This document shows positions 21,572 through 33,610 of a stretch of DNA of 64,000 nt, piece after piece. Under the pieces are notes generated by a model. It was not told the DNA's origin, did no database searches, and was given only the letters and a program-made list of their open reading frames with translations. The first letter of the stretch is position 1. Each line of letters starts with the position of its first letter. The position numbers and the translations under genes were made by a program. Source of the stretch: Rhipicephalus microplus (lineage: Eukaryota; Arthropoda; Arachnida; Ixodida; Ixodidae); assembly GCF_043290135.1 (NCBI RefSeq), contig NC_134709.1:63257056-63321055 (forward strand). The letters run 5' to 3'.

Positions 21572-24350
21572 TACACGCTTTTAGAACGTTCAGATATACT
21601 CCCAGCGTTAAAGAAATCGCATTCTCGTTGGTGTTCTGTGTGAGACATCGTGTCTTAGAGGTCCTGTGCACTCAATCGTTGCCGAAATTCAGTCATACAT
21701 GCTGGAAGAACCTTGCGACATTTAATATAGCATTTCAATCCAACATGTAATCCTATTACTGTCAACCATATCCATCAAGTTCGCTACGTACCGAGTTAGC
21801 CATGCTGGTCGTTACGATGTCAGCTCTGTGGTGTCTTTACCAGACTTCAGCACGGTTCTACGCAGGCCGTTTTTCGTGTTTGAGGAATGTTGCCCGACTC
21901 CTACGTGTAGTTGAAAGCTTGAAATTCACCAGAAGGCTGCTCGTCACTTCTGCAGGCATGTGTAAAATGATCTGGTTCCTAATTTCATCAGGTCTAAGAA
22001 GGCAGCCTCGACAGATAGATTTTATGGGTGACGTGAGTTCTCGCAACGTAAAAAGTGCGCAAATTGTAGATGCATAATTAGGTGCAAGTGAAGAAGGTGG
22101 TTCACTATCTCTTTCATTTATACAAACGTCGGCAAACTGTTTGGCTGGAGTTGGCTTAGATATATCCTTGAATAGCGCACGGACAATAAATGATCGCAAA
22201 TGCTAGGGCGTGCTTTCGTCATTATGTCGCCAGATCCTTGGCAGTGGAGTAAATGAACTTGAACTCTCCACAAACCCTGTTCATTGTTTTCTCCGAAGCG
22301 TTTTGGTGCGTCGCCCTATTGCTGCATTAGGTCTTCTAAACTGTGTTCTGAGAGTTGCTTCTCTAGTTATTTGCAAGCGCTTTTCCTTCTTCTAGCAGTA
22401 CACAAACGAATGGTTTCACATCCGCGATTGGAACAAGTGCAGGTAGCCTAAGTATGAAGGGTGCCATCGCTATGCTGGCTAAGATATCAATATGTCTGGT
22501 GATAGGCGATCTAGATGCTCCCGCTAGCGATCCCAATCAGTTACCTTGCTGCACTTACCTGCTGTCAAGTGGTAGCCAGGAAGAATATTAATTATAGGAA
22601 ATGGATCATTTGCCATTTTGTCCTGCACTTTAAAACACGTGAACTGAACACCACTACAAGGCCAAATCAGATCAATGATACTTGTACACACTCGGCATCT
22701 GAAGAACACTACGCTGCCGTCATCCGGAATGCATAGGTCTAGCTTATTAGTAGCACTTTCCAAACAACGTCCAGGCGCATTCGACCTCTTTTCACGGCGC
22801 ACAAAGAAATCACCACAAATGATGCGCGAAACCAGGCAACGATGACCCAGATATTCAAAAAACTTGCCGATGGGAATTTTCTCTTGAGGAGATGCATACA
22901 AAGATACAATGTTGATTTACGTTTTCCTGTCTGCCCCTGATCGCATGAATTCTATAACATCTGCACACAAGTCAGCCACATTTAGGGCTACGTGGGCTAT
23001 CCGTCTTGGAATATTTGACGCGAAGTGTACTACTGAAGGCGCGGGCGCTGCAATTGTTGTGACGTGCTGGGTTGGATCCCGTGATCTCCCTTCACTCGGT
23101 AGAAAGGAAGAAACGGTTCATTGTGTTGTCTTTACGACGATTTAGCAATTTAATGGGCCTTCAATGCTTCCCGTCCCCTGAAAATGCTCGGCTAGAATTA
23201 TTCATCATCAGCAGCCACATTCGGCATGAATAAAGTGCGCATAATACCTTACAGACGTGCGGCCGGTACTCCGCTTATCCGCAGATAGACGGATAATGAC
23301 GGAGTTGGTGATGCCCTCTTTCTCAAAAAGTATGATTGATAGTGTAGTGGACACCATGAACGTGTACTTGTGTTAGTAGCCCCGAGCCATTGTAGAGCGA
23401 GCTCTAGAAATATGGCTGTTTAGCTAGCGACGAGACAGTCCTGCACGTCTCGAGCAGGCCGGGCGTTTCGAAGCACAGCCCTTGGCGCTCGTTTCTGCGT
23501 TCAGCGGCGTAAGCGGCATAAGCGATGTAGCGAACGAGTATGATAGAAAGCAAACGCGCAGCACTGGAGCCCGGGCAGTTGCTGTGGCAGACTGTGATGA
23601 CCGTTGCATTGCTACTACTGAGTAAATCTAAAACGTAACACATAGCCGAGGTTGCCCAACGTGAAGTTGCGCTCAGCACTCGCTTTAGGCAGTGTTGTAA
23701 TCACTGGTGAATTTTTAGATGCGAAGCAGCTTATTGTATAGCTCACTACAGTGTGCATGACTACCCTCACTGCACATGCACAAAATCTGGCCCAAGCCCT
23801 CCCAAAACGCACTGGCAGGTGCTAGCGCGTTCTAGCATGTCTAAGGGGCCGGATACGACGCTGTGGGCTCTGCCCCTTACACTCTCAGCAATCATGTGAT
23901 ACCGCCGACGATCGAGGTTCTGAAGACGTGAGATGAACCAACGCGTTGTATCTTAGTCAGAACGAGCTGGCACGTGCTAGCGTGGTCTAGCCTGCGTGAG
24001 TGGCCGTGTAAAAGGCTGTGGACTGTCCTACTTACACTGTCTTAGAAATCACATGATGGTGTCAGGGAATGAGATACTGATGATGATCGCACGTTCTGCA
24101 GATAAACGTGCGCGATGAACGCACGTGCTCCTCCGTGGCATGAGGTGGCGATAAACCCACGTGGCGTGCTCCAACAAGAGCTCGGGACGAATGACAGCAA
24201 CATAAACCGCAATTAATCCACGGTGTGCTACACTTGCAAAAACACATTAAAATCGGGTGAAGTGCCAGCGATAAACGGAACATTAAGTCGACCCATCCTA
24301 TACTTCGCATGCTACTCATGGTTTTCTTTAGTGGGAGATGGTGTGAGACA
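21572..24350. other. Non-genic spacer
   Basis: The first 500 bp belong to duplication copy 1. The rest shows no recognisable domain. An imperfect tandem repeat lies at 23811-24090 and is listed separately. Confidence 0.45.
23811..24090 (+). repeat. Imperfect tandem repeat, period about 154 bp
   Basis: Two units begin with actggcaggtgctagcgcg (23811) and gctggcacgtgctagcgtgg (23966). Both continue with a ttacact..ct...aatcacatgat-like segment. Many substitutions and indels. Confidence 0.55.
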
Positions 24351-24354
24351 GCGG

Positions 24355-24425
24355 CGATGGCGTGGGGCTTAGAGCGTCCGCCTCGCATGCAAAATGTCCG
24401 TGGTTCGAATCCCAGTGCCGTGCAG
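24355..24425 (+). repeat. tRNA-like head in front of the RTE-like LINE
   Basis: The string gtggggcttagagcgtccgc followed by gtggttcgaatcccagtgcc has A-box-like and B-box-like parts in tRNA spacing. I call it a tRNA-derived repeat and not a functional tRNA, because the acceptor stem does not pair. It sits about 290 bp upstream of the LINE frame. Confidence 0.55.
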
Positions 24426-24706
24426 CTCCCAACCAGAAAAAAAATCCGCGTGGGGATAGAACTGCATTGAAAGGCCTGGGGTGTGACCTCACCGGTGACC
24501 TCTACCGGTAACGCACTCCCTCATCAGAGAAGGATTGGCCACCCTGGTGCCGTATCTGGCCACTACCTCCCACATGCATACGTCAATTAACTCACGGCCC
24601 GCAGTCCCCAGCAGCTGCGAAGCAACTGACCACTAAGACGGTTAGATCTGCAACGCAGCAGAGGGTGCTAAGAATCTCTGGATCTGGACAAGCCACCATT
24701 GGAACC

Positions 24707-27530
24707 TGAACTTGGCAACGTTTAACGCTGGAACCTTACCTAGTAAGGCAAATCTATCTGTACTATTCGAGGAGATGGAGGGCAAAAAATGGGATATAAT
24801 AGGGCTCAGTGAAGCTAGAAGGACAGATGAGGCCTATACAGTGCTACAGAATGGGCGCGGTCTTTGCTATCGGGTCTTGCCTGACTGGAGAGAACTTGGA
24901 GTGGGGCTCCTAATTCACAGAAACATAGCTTACAAAATAAAGTAATACTATAACGATAATGGAAGGTTGGTATGTATCGTAAATGAATTCAATAAGAGAT
25001 ACAAAATGAAAGTGGTACAGGCTTACGCGGCTACATCCAGCCATGATGACACTTCAGTTGAAAGCTTCTATGAAGACATGGAAGCGGCAATGAGGAAGGT
25101 AAAAACAGTATACTTTACTGATGGGAGACTTTAAAGCAAAGGTACGGAAGAACCAGGCTGGAGACCAGGCAGTAGGAGATTATGGCATCGGTACTAGAAT
25201 TGCCAGAGGAGAGCTTCAAGTAGAATTCGCAGAACGCAATAATTTACAGATATTGTATACCTTCTACCGAAAGCGAGGAAACTGCACGTGGGCATGCAGG
25301 AGCCCTAACGGCGAAAATAAGAACTAAATATACTTTATAATGAGTGCACCTGCAGACATCGTGCATGATGTGGAAGTGATTGGCAAGGTACGATGCAGGC
25401 ACCATAAAAAGGTACGATCTCGAATTCGCCTAGACTTGAAGAAGGAACGACAGAAACTGATACGCAAGAAGCCAATCAATAAGCTAGCACTGAGAGTGAA
25501 AGTACAGGAATTCAGAGTATCGCTTCAGAACACGTATTCGGCTCCTACCGAGGAAACCAACCTTAGCGTATATGCAATGAATGATCATCTGACGAGTATC
25601 ATTAAGGAGTGTGCAGTAGAAGTTGGAGGCATGGTAGTTAGATAGGACACTGGTAAGGCTTCCCAGGAAAAGAGAAATCTCATTATTAAGCGTCAAAGCA
25701 AGGAAGTTTCAAGTACAACAGACAAAATAGAACTGGCACAGCTTTTGATGTTGATTGATAAGCGTAAGGTATCCGATGTAAGAAGGTATGAAATGGAGAG
25801 AATCGAACATGCTCTGAAAAACAGAGGAAGCGTCAATGCAGTGAAGAGAAAACTTGTGATACGCAAAAATCGGATGTATGTACCAAGGAAAAAAGAAGGC
25901 AAAATACCTACCAATATGGATAAGATAATTAAAATAGCGGAGAGTTTTACAGAGATCTGAAGAGTAGCTGGGACAACAACGAACTTAATACTATCAGAAC
26001 TAGCAATAACCCAGATGACACCCCACCAGTAATGATAGAAGAAGTGAGAAAAGCCTTGGAGAGTATGCAAAAAGGCTAAGCTACTGGGGAGGATCAGGTA
26101 ACATCAGATCTGCTGAAAGTTGGAAGACAGACTGTGTTAGAAAAACTAGCCACCCTGTTTACGAGGTGTCTTCTGGCGGGAAGAGTACCAGAGTCTTGGA
26201 AGAATGCTAACAGCATCTTAATACATAAGAAAGGAGATGACAACGATTTGAAGAATTACAGGCTGATCAGCTTGCTCTCCATAGTATACATGCTATTTAC
26301 AAAGGTACTCGCTAACAGAGTTAAGGCAACGTCAGAATTCAATCAACCAATGGACCAAGCAGCATTTCGAACAGGCTACTGAACAATCCACCACAATCAT
26401 ACCATCAATCAGGTAATAGAGAAATGCTCAGAGTACAGCCAACCACTATGCATAGCTTTCATTGATTACGAGAAGGTGTTTGATGCAGTAAAAATATCAG
26501 CAGTCATGCAAACACTGCGGAATTAGGGCGTCGATGAAGCATATATAAACATCCTGAAAGAAATCTGCAAGGGATCAACTGCTACCATAGTGCTTCATAA
26601 AGAAATCCACAGAATACCAATCAAGAAAGGCGTAAGGTAGGTGGATACAATCTCCTCTATGATATTTACCATGTGCTTACAGAAGGTTTCCAGAGGCCCA
26701 GAATGTAAACAGTTAGGGATAACAGTTAAAGGAGAGTACCTTAGTAACCTGCGCTTCGCCGATGACTTTGCATTGCTAAGCAACTCAAGGGACGAATTCC
26801 AACTCATGATTATGGAGTTATACAAGGAGAGCAGAAAGGTGGGTCTTAAAATTAATCTGCAGAAAACGAGAGTAATGTACGAAAACCTCAGAAGAGAGCT
26901 GCGCTTTGAGACAGGTAATAGTGCACTTCAAATTATAAAAGACTACATCTACATAGGGCAAGTAATAACCGCGGAGCCGATCCACGTGATTGAAATAACT
27001 AGAAGAATAAGAATGGGGTGGAGCACATTTGGCAAGCACTCTCAATTTGTGACAGGTAGATTGCCACTATCACTCAAGAGAAAATTATATAACAGCTGTA
27101 TCCTGCCGGTATTTAGCTACGGAGCAGAAATATGGAGACTTACAAAGAGGGTTCAGCTTAAATTCAGGACGACGCAGCGAGGAATGGAAAAAAATGGTAA
27201 GTGTAACCTGAAGAGACAAGAAGAGGGCAGAGTGGATTGGGGAACAAATGAGGTTAAGGATATCATAGATGAAATCAACAAGAGGAAATGGACATGGGCC
27301 AGGAATTTAGTGCATGAACAGGATAACTACTGGTAATTAAGGGTAACTAACTGGATTCCCAAAGAAGGCAAGCAGGTTAGGGGGAGACAGAAGGTTAGGT
27401 GGGCACGTGAGATTAAGAAGTTTGCGTGCATAAATTGGCAGCAGCAAGCACAGGACCGAGTTAACTGGCGGAAAATAGGAGAGTCCTTTGTCCTGCAGTG
27501 GACGTAGTCAGGCTGCTGCTGATGATGATG
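24707..27530 (+). pseudogene. RTE-like LINE (endonuclease-RT), many lesions
   Basis: A single-ORF non-LTR retrotransposon. Endonuclease start: ATFNAGTL, then KKWDIIGLSEARR and MGDFKAKV (about 24707-25140). RT: PESWKNANSILIHKKGD, NYRLISLLSI, AAFRTGY, IAFIDYEKVFDAV and the intact catalytic box FADD at 26755-26766. C-terminal part: GAEIWRLTKRVQLK and RVNWRKIGESF. It ends in ctgctgctgatgatgatggt, the GAT-repeat-like 3' tail usual for RTE/BovB elements. Stops or frameshifts occur near 24943, 25324, 25645, 26380, 26524 and 26638. No zinc-knuckle ORF1 and no RNase H, which fits RTE and not the I-like LINE at 1-5.7 kb. Confidence 0.85.
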
Positions 27531-28245
27531 GTGGGATATTTTAGGAACTTGTTCTTTTTGCCTGAGGGGGGGGGGGTTGTCTTTTATTGTTGTGAAAATG
27601 TGTACACCAGTGCTCTTTGTTCCTGATAGAGGCACAGCTGTGCTCATCGTTTCAAGAGTGCCCACTAGATGGCGCGCCGTCGCTGAGGCGACGCTCGCTT
27701 AACTCGCGGCGCATGCTCTAGTTTGATAGGACACCGTCAGGTGGCCGCGCCTATATATAGCGCTTGCTCTTGGCGCGCTTCCTTTCTCTTTTGCCGGGCA
27801 TCACTCAGTGCGCGTCAATACCGCCACCCATTATGAACACCGCAGAACCCAACGTAGTGGCGTGGAGGGCCCGCAATGCGGCTGCAGCACGAGATAACCC
27901 TGAGGACGCTTCTCGAGCTTTCCATTACATACTATATTTTAAGATCCTCTAACTTCGGACGTTATGGATAACAAAGGAATTGTACTAAAAAAACGTTCTT
28001 CTGAGCTTATGGTATGGTATAGTATGGTATGGTATGGAAAAACATTATTTAGGTCCATCGGGGCGTGAACTAGCACCTAGAGGGCCGTTCCCACATCAGA
28101 AAAGATAGGCCTAAGCTGTTCTCCATGTCGTGGACCCGTTGGACTGGCCATTGCTGCGTCCCTAAATCCGTACTGCGTAGCACAGCATCCCACTTTGCCG
28201 ATGTAACATTTTGAACCCATAACGCAGGGCACCGCCAGAGCATAT
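27531..28245. other. Spacer with TATA-like site and (TATGG)n
   Basis: Contains a poly-G run (about 27567-27577), gcgcctatatatagcgcttg (about 27747) and a 39-codon frame starting MNTAEPNVVAWRARN (27832). I see no family for it. A (TATGG)n-like stretch lies at 28009-28037. The TATA and short frame could be the start of a lost element or gene, but there is nothing downstream to connect them with. Confidence 0.4.
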
Positions 28246-28343
28246 TGCCACAGGAAATTACCCTTGCTCCGCGCAATGTGGACATCGGAAAGCAAGAGAA
28301 ACGTTAACCGCACGACTACGAGTGACGAAACCAGCCGCAATGC
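28246..28343 (+). repeat. Partial 5' LTR of Gypsy element 2
   Basis: About 98 bp beginning tgccacaggaaattaccctt matches the first 98 bp of the 3' LTR at 30833. It then joins RT-coding sequence directly, so the rest of the LTR, the PBS, gag and protease are missing. Confidence 0.8.
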
Positions 28344-30819
28344 TTCTAGCAGTCCGTGGGCATCTCCTGTAGTACTTGTCAAGAATAAGGATAATAGGCT
28401 AAGCTTTTGCGTCGACTACTGGAAATAAATGCTGCGACTAAGCGGGATGTATATCCCCTTCCGCGTATTGACGACACATTAGACAGACTTCGGTGTGCCA
28501 AGTTCTTCTCATCACTAGATCTGAAAAGTGGATACTGGAAGATTGAAGTTGATGAACGTGATCGCGAGAAGACTGCTATTGTTACCCCGGACGGACTCCA
28601 TGAATTCAAGACTCTCCCTTTTGGTCTCGGTTGTGCGCCGGCAACGTTCCAATGCATGATGGACACTGTACTTTCCAGACTGAAGTGGCAGTGATGCTTT
28701 GTGTACCTTGACGACGCAGTCATCTTCGCCGCTACATTCGAGGAGCATATCAAGCGCCTGCGAACAGTGTTAGAAGCAATACGTTTGGCAGATTTAACCA
28801 TCAAGGCAGAGAAGTGCCAATTTGGTTTATAAGAGCTTCGATTCCTTGGACACGTTGTCGGCGCCCACGGTGTTTGTCCTGATCCCGAAAAGACAGCCGC
28901 CGTTTCAAGGTTCTCAGTGCCAGCAGACAAAAAGTCAGTACGGAAATTCCTAGGTCTCTGTGCTTACTACAGACGATTTGTCAGAAATTTTCGCAGATTG
29001 CAGAATCCTTGACGAAACTTACGAGAGAAGATGTACCTTTGCAGTGGGAAACCGAGCAACAGAATGCCTTCAACGAATTAAGAAAACGGTTGCAAAAGCC
29101 CCCAATCCTTTTTCATTTCGATGAAACAGCTGACCCGGAAATCCACACAGACGCCAGTAACATCGGCTTAGGATGCATCCTAATACAGTGGCAGAATGGT
29201 GAAGAAAAGGTTATAGCATACGCCAGCCGGACTCTACCAAAGGCGCAGACCAGTTATTCGGCCACAGAGAAAGAATGCCTTGCCGTCATTTTGGCCATCA
29301 GTAAGTTTCGGCCTTACGTGTATGGTAGACCATTCAATGCAGTCAGCGATCACCATGCCCTTTGCTGGCTTGCCAAACTCAAGGACCCGTCCGGACAACT
29401 AGGAAGGTGGAGCCTCAGACTGCAAGAATTTAACATAACTGTGGTATACCAATCTGGCAGGAGGCATACTGACGCCGACTTTCACGGGCACCTGCAAACA
29501 CCACTATCAGAAGAAGAGGACTTTCCATTCTTGGGTGTTGTCCAGACTTCTCAGATAGCCGAATTTCATCAACACGCGGACGAAGAATTGTTCCCACTCA
29601 TCAAACACCTGAAAGGAGCTGACGTACAGGTACCGCGTATATTTTCTCGAAGCCTCACATCGTACGGCCTCCGAGGAAATATCATCTACAAGAGAAACTT
29701 TAAGCCCAACCGTGAAACGTTCCTGTTTGTCGTTTCTGCAACTATGCGGCAAGAAATATTACAAGCGCACCACGATGAGCCTACGTCTGGACATTTGGGG
29801 GTCGCTTGAACGCTTGCACGAATCAGTCTGCACTATTATTGGCCCAAGTTATTGTCTTCAGTACAGCGCTATGTTAAAACATGCCGCGAGTTCCAAAGAC
29901 GGAAAACGCCTCGTGCTAAGCCAGCGAGCCTTCTGCACCCGGTAGACCCACCGAAAACACCTTTCCAACAAGTTGGAATGGACCTCCTTGTACCACTCGG
30001 GACATCTTTACTTGGCAATAAGTGAATCGTTGTAGCGACTGATTATTTAACGAGATACGCGGAAACAGACTCCTTGCACCGAAGAACGGCAGCTGAGGTC
30101 GCCAAATTTTTTCTACAGAGCATAGTGCTATGGCGTGGCGCTCCAACTGTTATAATCACGGATCGCGGACCGGCTTTCACGGCAGAACTCATGGAATGCT
30201 TGCTGAACATGACCCATACTGTTCACAGGAAAACTACCGCATATCACCCTCAAAGCAACGGCCTGAATGAACGCCTTAACAGAACTCTAGCTGACATAAT
30301 ATCTATGTATGTGGATGTCTAACACAAAAAGTGGGACGAAAATTTACCATATAAATCAAGATGACTACCCTTCTGATCTCGATGACTATATAGAGAGAGC
30401 GGAAGTGGCCCGCCAATTAGCAAGATACCGAATATGTCACCAACAACGAAGCGATGCCGACCGCTGCAACCGAGGAAGACGTGAAACACGGTATGAAGTT
30501 GGTGAGAAAGTGTGAATATGGACTCCAGTATGACGACGAGGCCTGTCCGAAAAACTCATTTGTCGATATTTTGGTCCTTACGAGGTAGTACAGCGACTCA
30601 GTGACCTCGTTTATGAAGTCAAGCCTACAGGACACGGGCATTCCAAATGACGCAACCCCACCGAGCGGGTACAAATTGTGCGCATGAAACCGTACTACGA
30701 CCGATACGAAGACTTTAGACATGCCACTTCTTTTCTGTTACACCATTTCACTCTTACAAATCTTCCGGGACGGAAACGCTGCATACATTATCATCAAAAG
30801 CATCGGGGTGATGCCTCTT
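28344..30819 (+). pseudogene. Ty3/Gypsy element 2 pol (RT, RNase H, integrase), broken
   Basis: Starts inside RT ([13 protein letters not shown]), then RDVYPLPRIDDTLD, SSLDLKSGYWKI, TLPFGLGCAPATFQ, catalytic YLDD (VYLDDAVIF), FLGHVVGAHGV and FLGLCAYYRRFVRNF. RNase [37 protein letters not shown]. Integrase: CRECQRRK finger remnant, VGMDLLVPLG, ITDRGPAF and HPQSNGLNERLNRTL, with the catalytic Glu retained. Stops include one after RLKWQ (28692), one in QFGL*E, and one after the NRTLAD region (about 30320). A frameshift follows HLGVA (29807). After KWDENLPY a stretch of integrase is deleted, and the C-terminal region resumes at about 30365. It ends near a purine tract preceding the LTR. Confidence 0.85.
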
Positions 30820-30832
30820 GAGAGGGGGATAA

Positions 30833-31133
30833 TGCCACAGGAAATTACCATTGCTCCGCGCGACGCAGACGTCAGGAACCAAGAGAAACGTTGATGGCAC
30901 GACTACGAGCGACGAAGATAGCCGCAATGCACGAGCCTGCCCTGCATGCGCACGGTACGTCACCGAACAGCCAACGCGCGTGAAGAAGAAGAGAACGAGG
31001 GTGCTTGAGGCCGAGGCTCACGAGGACTACCGACCTTTGGACCTTCTTGATTACTGTGTGTCGTTCACTTTGGTCACAAGTTCGCCCTTGATAAACCGTG
31101 TAAATAGAACATCCTTGTTGTGAGGCTGCCACA
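30833..31133 (+). repeat. 3' LTR of Gypsy element 2
   Basis: Preceded by the polypurine tract gagagggggata (about 30820-30831). It begins tgccacaggaaattaccatt and probably ends gaggctgccaca. An ataaaccgtgtaaatag string near 31090 may serve in polyadenylation. Only the first 98 bp can be checked against the 5' copy. Confidence 0.7.
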
Positions 31134-31149
31134 TTAGTTACAATATAAT

Positions 31150-31470
31150 CTAAGCTAGCAAAGTCTGAGCAAGCGTGCAAGGGTTTGACGTCTGAATTTC
31201 AGTGTGAATTTTGTGCAAGCACGCGTGACTTGAATATGCCCTGACCAGCAGGAGTCGGAGCGTTAATGCCTGAGGCCTGTTCCGTTTACTGTGCGGTGGC
31301 GGATACTTTTGCCTCCTCAGATAAAAGTTCTTGCAAAGTTCAATGTACGTCATTTGGGCATCCTTCTTGTCCAGAACCTCGTCGTCCCATCGTTCAGTAG
31401 CTACGTGGTCGTTGACTCCACGCGCGGCTCTGTGGGCATTCTCGTTGAGGTTGGATTGAGCCAAAGAGGA
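31150..31470 (-). pseudogene. LINE ORF2 C-terminal fragment (RNase H end)
   Basis: On the minus strand NLNENAHRAARGVNDHV is followed by MTYIELCKNFYLRRQKYPPP and LTLRLLLVRAYSS, a layout typical of the region after RNase H in I-like LINEs of arthropods. It abuts the start of the next Gypsy element near 31500. Extent uncertain. Confidence 0.65.
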
Positions 31471-31514
31471 TGAAAAAATTGCTGGAAGGAAGGAGCTAAG
31501 CCGACTTCTCTTCT

Positions 31515-33610
31515 TCAAACAATTGCCAACAACCCCGTATCATCCCATGGCTAATGGCCTCGTAGAGAGGTTCCACGGCACCCTGAAACAAATAAGAAGA
31601 ATGTGTCAGGAGTGTCCGAAGAAATGGGACCGGTACCTGGCGCCCTTACTCTTCGCTTATCGCGAAGTTCCCCAGTCGAGCTTAGGCTTCTCCCCGTTCG
31701 ACTTGCTCAACGGCCGTTATGTCAGAGGTCCCCTGGCGATATTGAAAGAATTATGGGCCGCTCATAATCTTGATGATGATGTAAAAACATCCTACGGGTA
31801 CGTAGTAAAACTGCGGAATCGTCTTGAAGAGCACCTGCCGTTTAGCCAAGGAGGAGCTTCAGAAAGCGAAGATAGTACAAAAGAAACATAATGACCAAAA
31901 GGCCAGACCACGTCAATTATCCCCTGGAGACAAGGTTCTGCTTCTGCTTCTATCGGATACCGAAAATTGGTTCTGACGTGGAAGGGACCCTTTAATATCC
32001 CTGAGAAGAGAAACGATGTCGACTATTTAATTGACCTCTGTACCAGAAGCACGCTATTCCATATAAGCCTACTGACAAAGTATGAGAAACGGCCGCCTGC
32101 ACCACCGCATGAAGCATCAGCTGTTTGCCAGGCGGATGACACTGAAAGTGACGAGCTACCATGCGTACCATTCCAATGAAAGGGATCGTCTGCTGACGTA
32201 AGCATATCGGAGGCACTTTCTCCTACGCAGCACGTGCAAGTCACCAACTTATTGACCAGGTACGACAGCGTATTTACGGATGTTCCTGGCAAAACGCACC
32301 TCGTAGAGTGCAAGCTAACATCGATCGACCACGGGTAGACCCATAAGCATACGGCCATACCCTATGCCATTTGCTATCCAAGAAGCGGTACATAAAGAAA
32401 TGGCAGGCATGCTGCGACAAGGCATCACAGAACCATTGGAGTCTGCTTACGATTCACCTATAGTAGTTGTGGAGAAGGACGGAACGATGCGTTTGTGCAT
32501 CGATTTCAGACAACTTAACAAAATTATAGTCGATGATAAAGAGACTATACCCCGCGTAGACATCATCTTTGGTAACCTTGGCCAAGCAAAATACTTTTCA
32601 AAGTTTGACTTCGCTAAGGGCTACTGGCGGATTCCCATGGAACCAGGCTCGAAACCAATGACTGCTTTTTCGACAGACTCAGGACTGTATCAAATTAGAC
32701 TCATGCCGTTTGGTATTAAAACCGCCCAGCTGTGTTTAACCACCTCCTGAAAAAAGTGGTAGCAGACATACCGCACGTTTATTACTACTTTGACAATGTG
32801 CTCATTGCTACTGAAACGTGGGCTGAACATATGACTATACTTGAGTCTTTTCTCAAGCGAGTTCGCGACGCTGGTTTGACCATTCGGTCAACACAGAGTG
32901 AGAACGGTCAAGAGTCAGTCAAACTTCTCGGTCATCTCGTTGGGCAAGGCGTTATTCGACCGCAGGTCGAAACGCTCGACAATATACCGGCAGCGAAGCG
33001 TCCACAAACTAAAAAAGAAGTACGTTCATTCTTGGGCCTTACAGGTTATTACAGAGATTTCATGCACAACTACTCTGAAGTTTCTTACCCACTGACCGAA
33101 TTGACCAAGAAGAGGGCCCCAAACAAGGTCCTCTGGGGAGAACGAGAACAGAAGTTTTTTGATGGACTCAAGGTTTTGCTATCTACGCCATCCATTCTAA
33201 AAGCACCTGATTTTTCAAAGCCGTTTGTACTCCGCACCGAAGCCTCATTGAGAAGTGTAGGTGCCATACTCATGCAGCGTCACGAAGGAATACTGCATCC
33301 AGTGTCATACGCAAGCCTTAGACTACAACCACGTGAAGCTGCTTACGCTACAATAGAGCGAGAATCCCTGCCTCTTACGTGGGCGGTTCGGAAATCTCAC
33401 ATCTACCTATTTGGACGCACATTCATTCTACCGAGTGACCACAAACCGCTTGTGTACACCAAGTCGGCCAAGCATGTGAACAGCCGCGTGTTTCGGTGGA
33501 GCCTCATTCTTATGGAGTACGACTTTTCGGTCGAGTATATCAAAGGCAGAGACAACATAAGTGCAGATTACATGAGCCGTTTGCCAACTCCGTGGGCTAC
33601 GTCTGTATGA
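31515..33610 (+). pseudogene. Ty3/Gypsy element 3 pol with integrase before RT (Gmr1-like order)
   Basis: Order along the strand: integrase core end (TPYHPMANGLVERFHGTLK, with the catalytic Glu), integrase C-terminal GPF region (VLTWKGPFNIPEK...LFHISLLTKYEKR), linker, RT start (YDSVFTDVPGKTHLVECK), RT (VVVEKDGTMRLCIDFRQLNK, KFDFAKGYWRIPM, box YFDN where YxDD is expected), RNase H (RTEAS, SDHKPLVYT, EYIKGRDNISADYMSRL), then a stop. From the C-terminal GPF region (about 31967) into the RT start the frame is constant, with one in-frame stop at 32177-32179; a shift follows near 32330 and another near 32745. No integrase follows RNase H. The reversed IN-RT order is the hallmark of Gmr1-type Metaviridae. 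The N-terminal integrase part, protease and gag are missing. Confidence 0.75.

Larger units (their letters stand above)
11700..22100 (+). repeat. Segmental duplication, copy 1
   Basis: The block matches about 54880-64000 in the same orientation across many anchors: LINE end (11706/54880), receptor pseudogene (16858-18703/59583-61407), its upstream region (19000/61650), and the block near 20160-20260 versus 62570-62700. Copy 1 carries extra material: about 960 bp at 12291-13249 and SINEs at 19683, 20885 and 21415. The right end is not defined because copy 2 runs off the window. The sequence still matches at about 22000 (gacagatagattttatgggt) versus 63980. Confidence 0.85.

Noticed and set aside
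23811..24090. CRISPR-like or satellite array
   Set aside because: Only two diverged units, no regular spacers; just an imperfect tandem duplication.
24355..24425. A tRNA gene
   Set aside because: A- and B-box-like strings are present but the acceptor arms do not pair and the anticodon loop is unclear; it looks like a tRNA-derived repeat. The same reasoning applies at 12730 and 36040 and to the SINE heads.
31515..33610. Two different Gypsy elements joined by chance (IN of one, RT of another)
   Set aside because: Considered seriously. The translation passes from the integrase C-terminus through a linker into the RT start in a constant frame with a single stop, and no LTR, primer site or polypurine tract lies between. 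Not excluded without full-length relatives.
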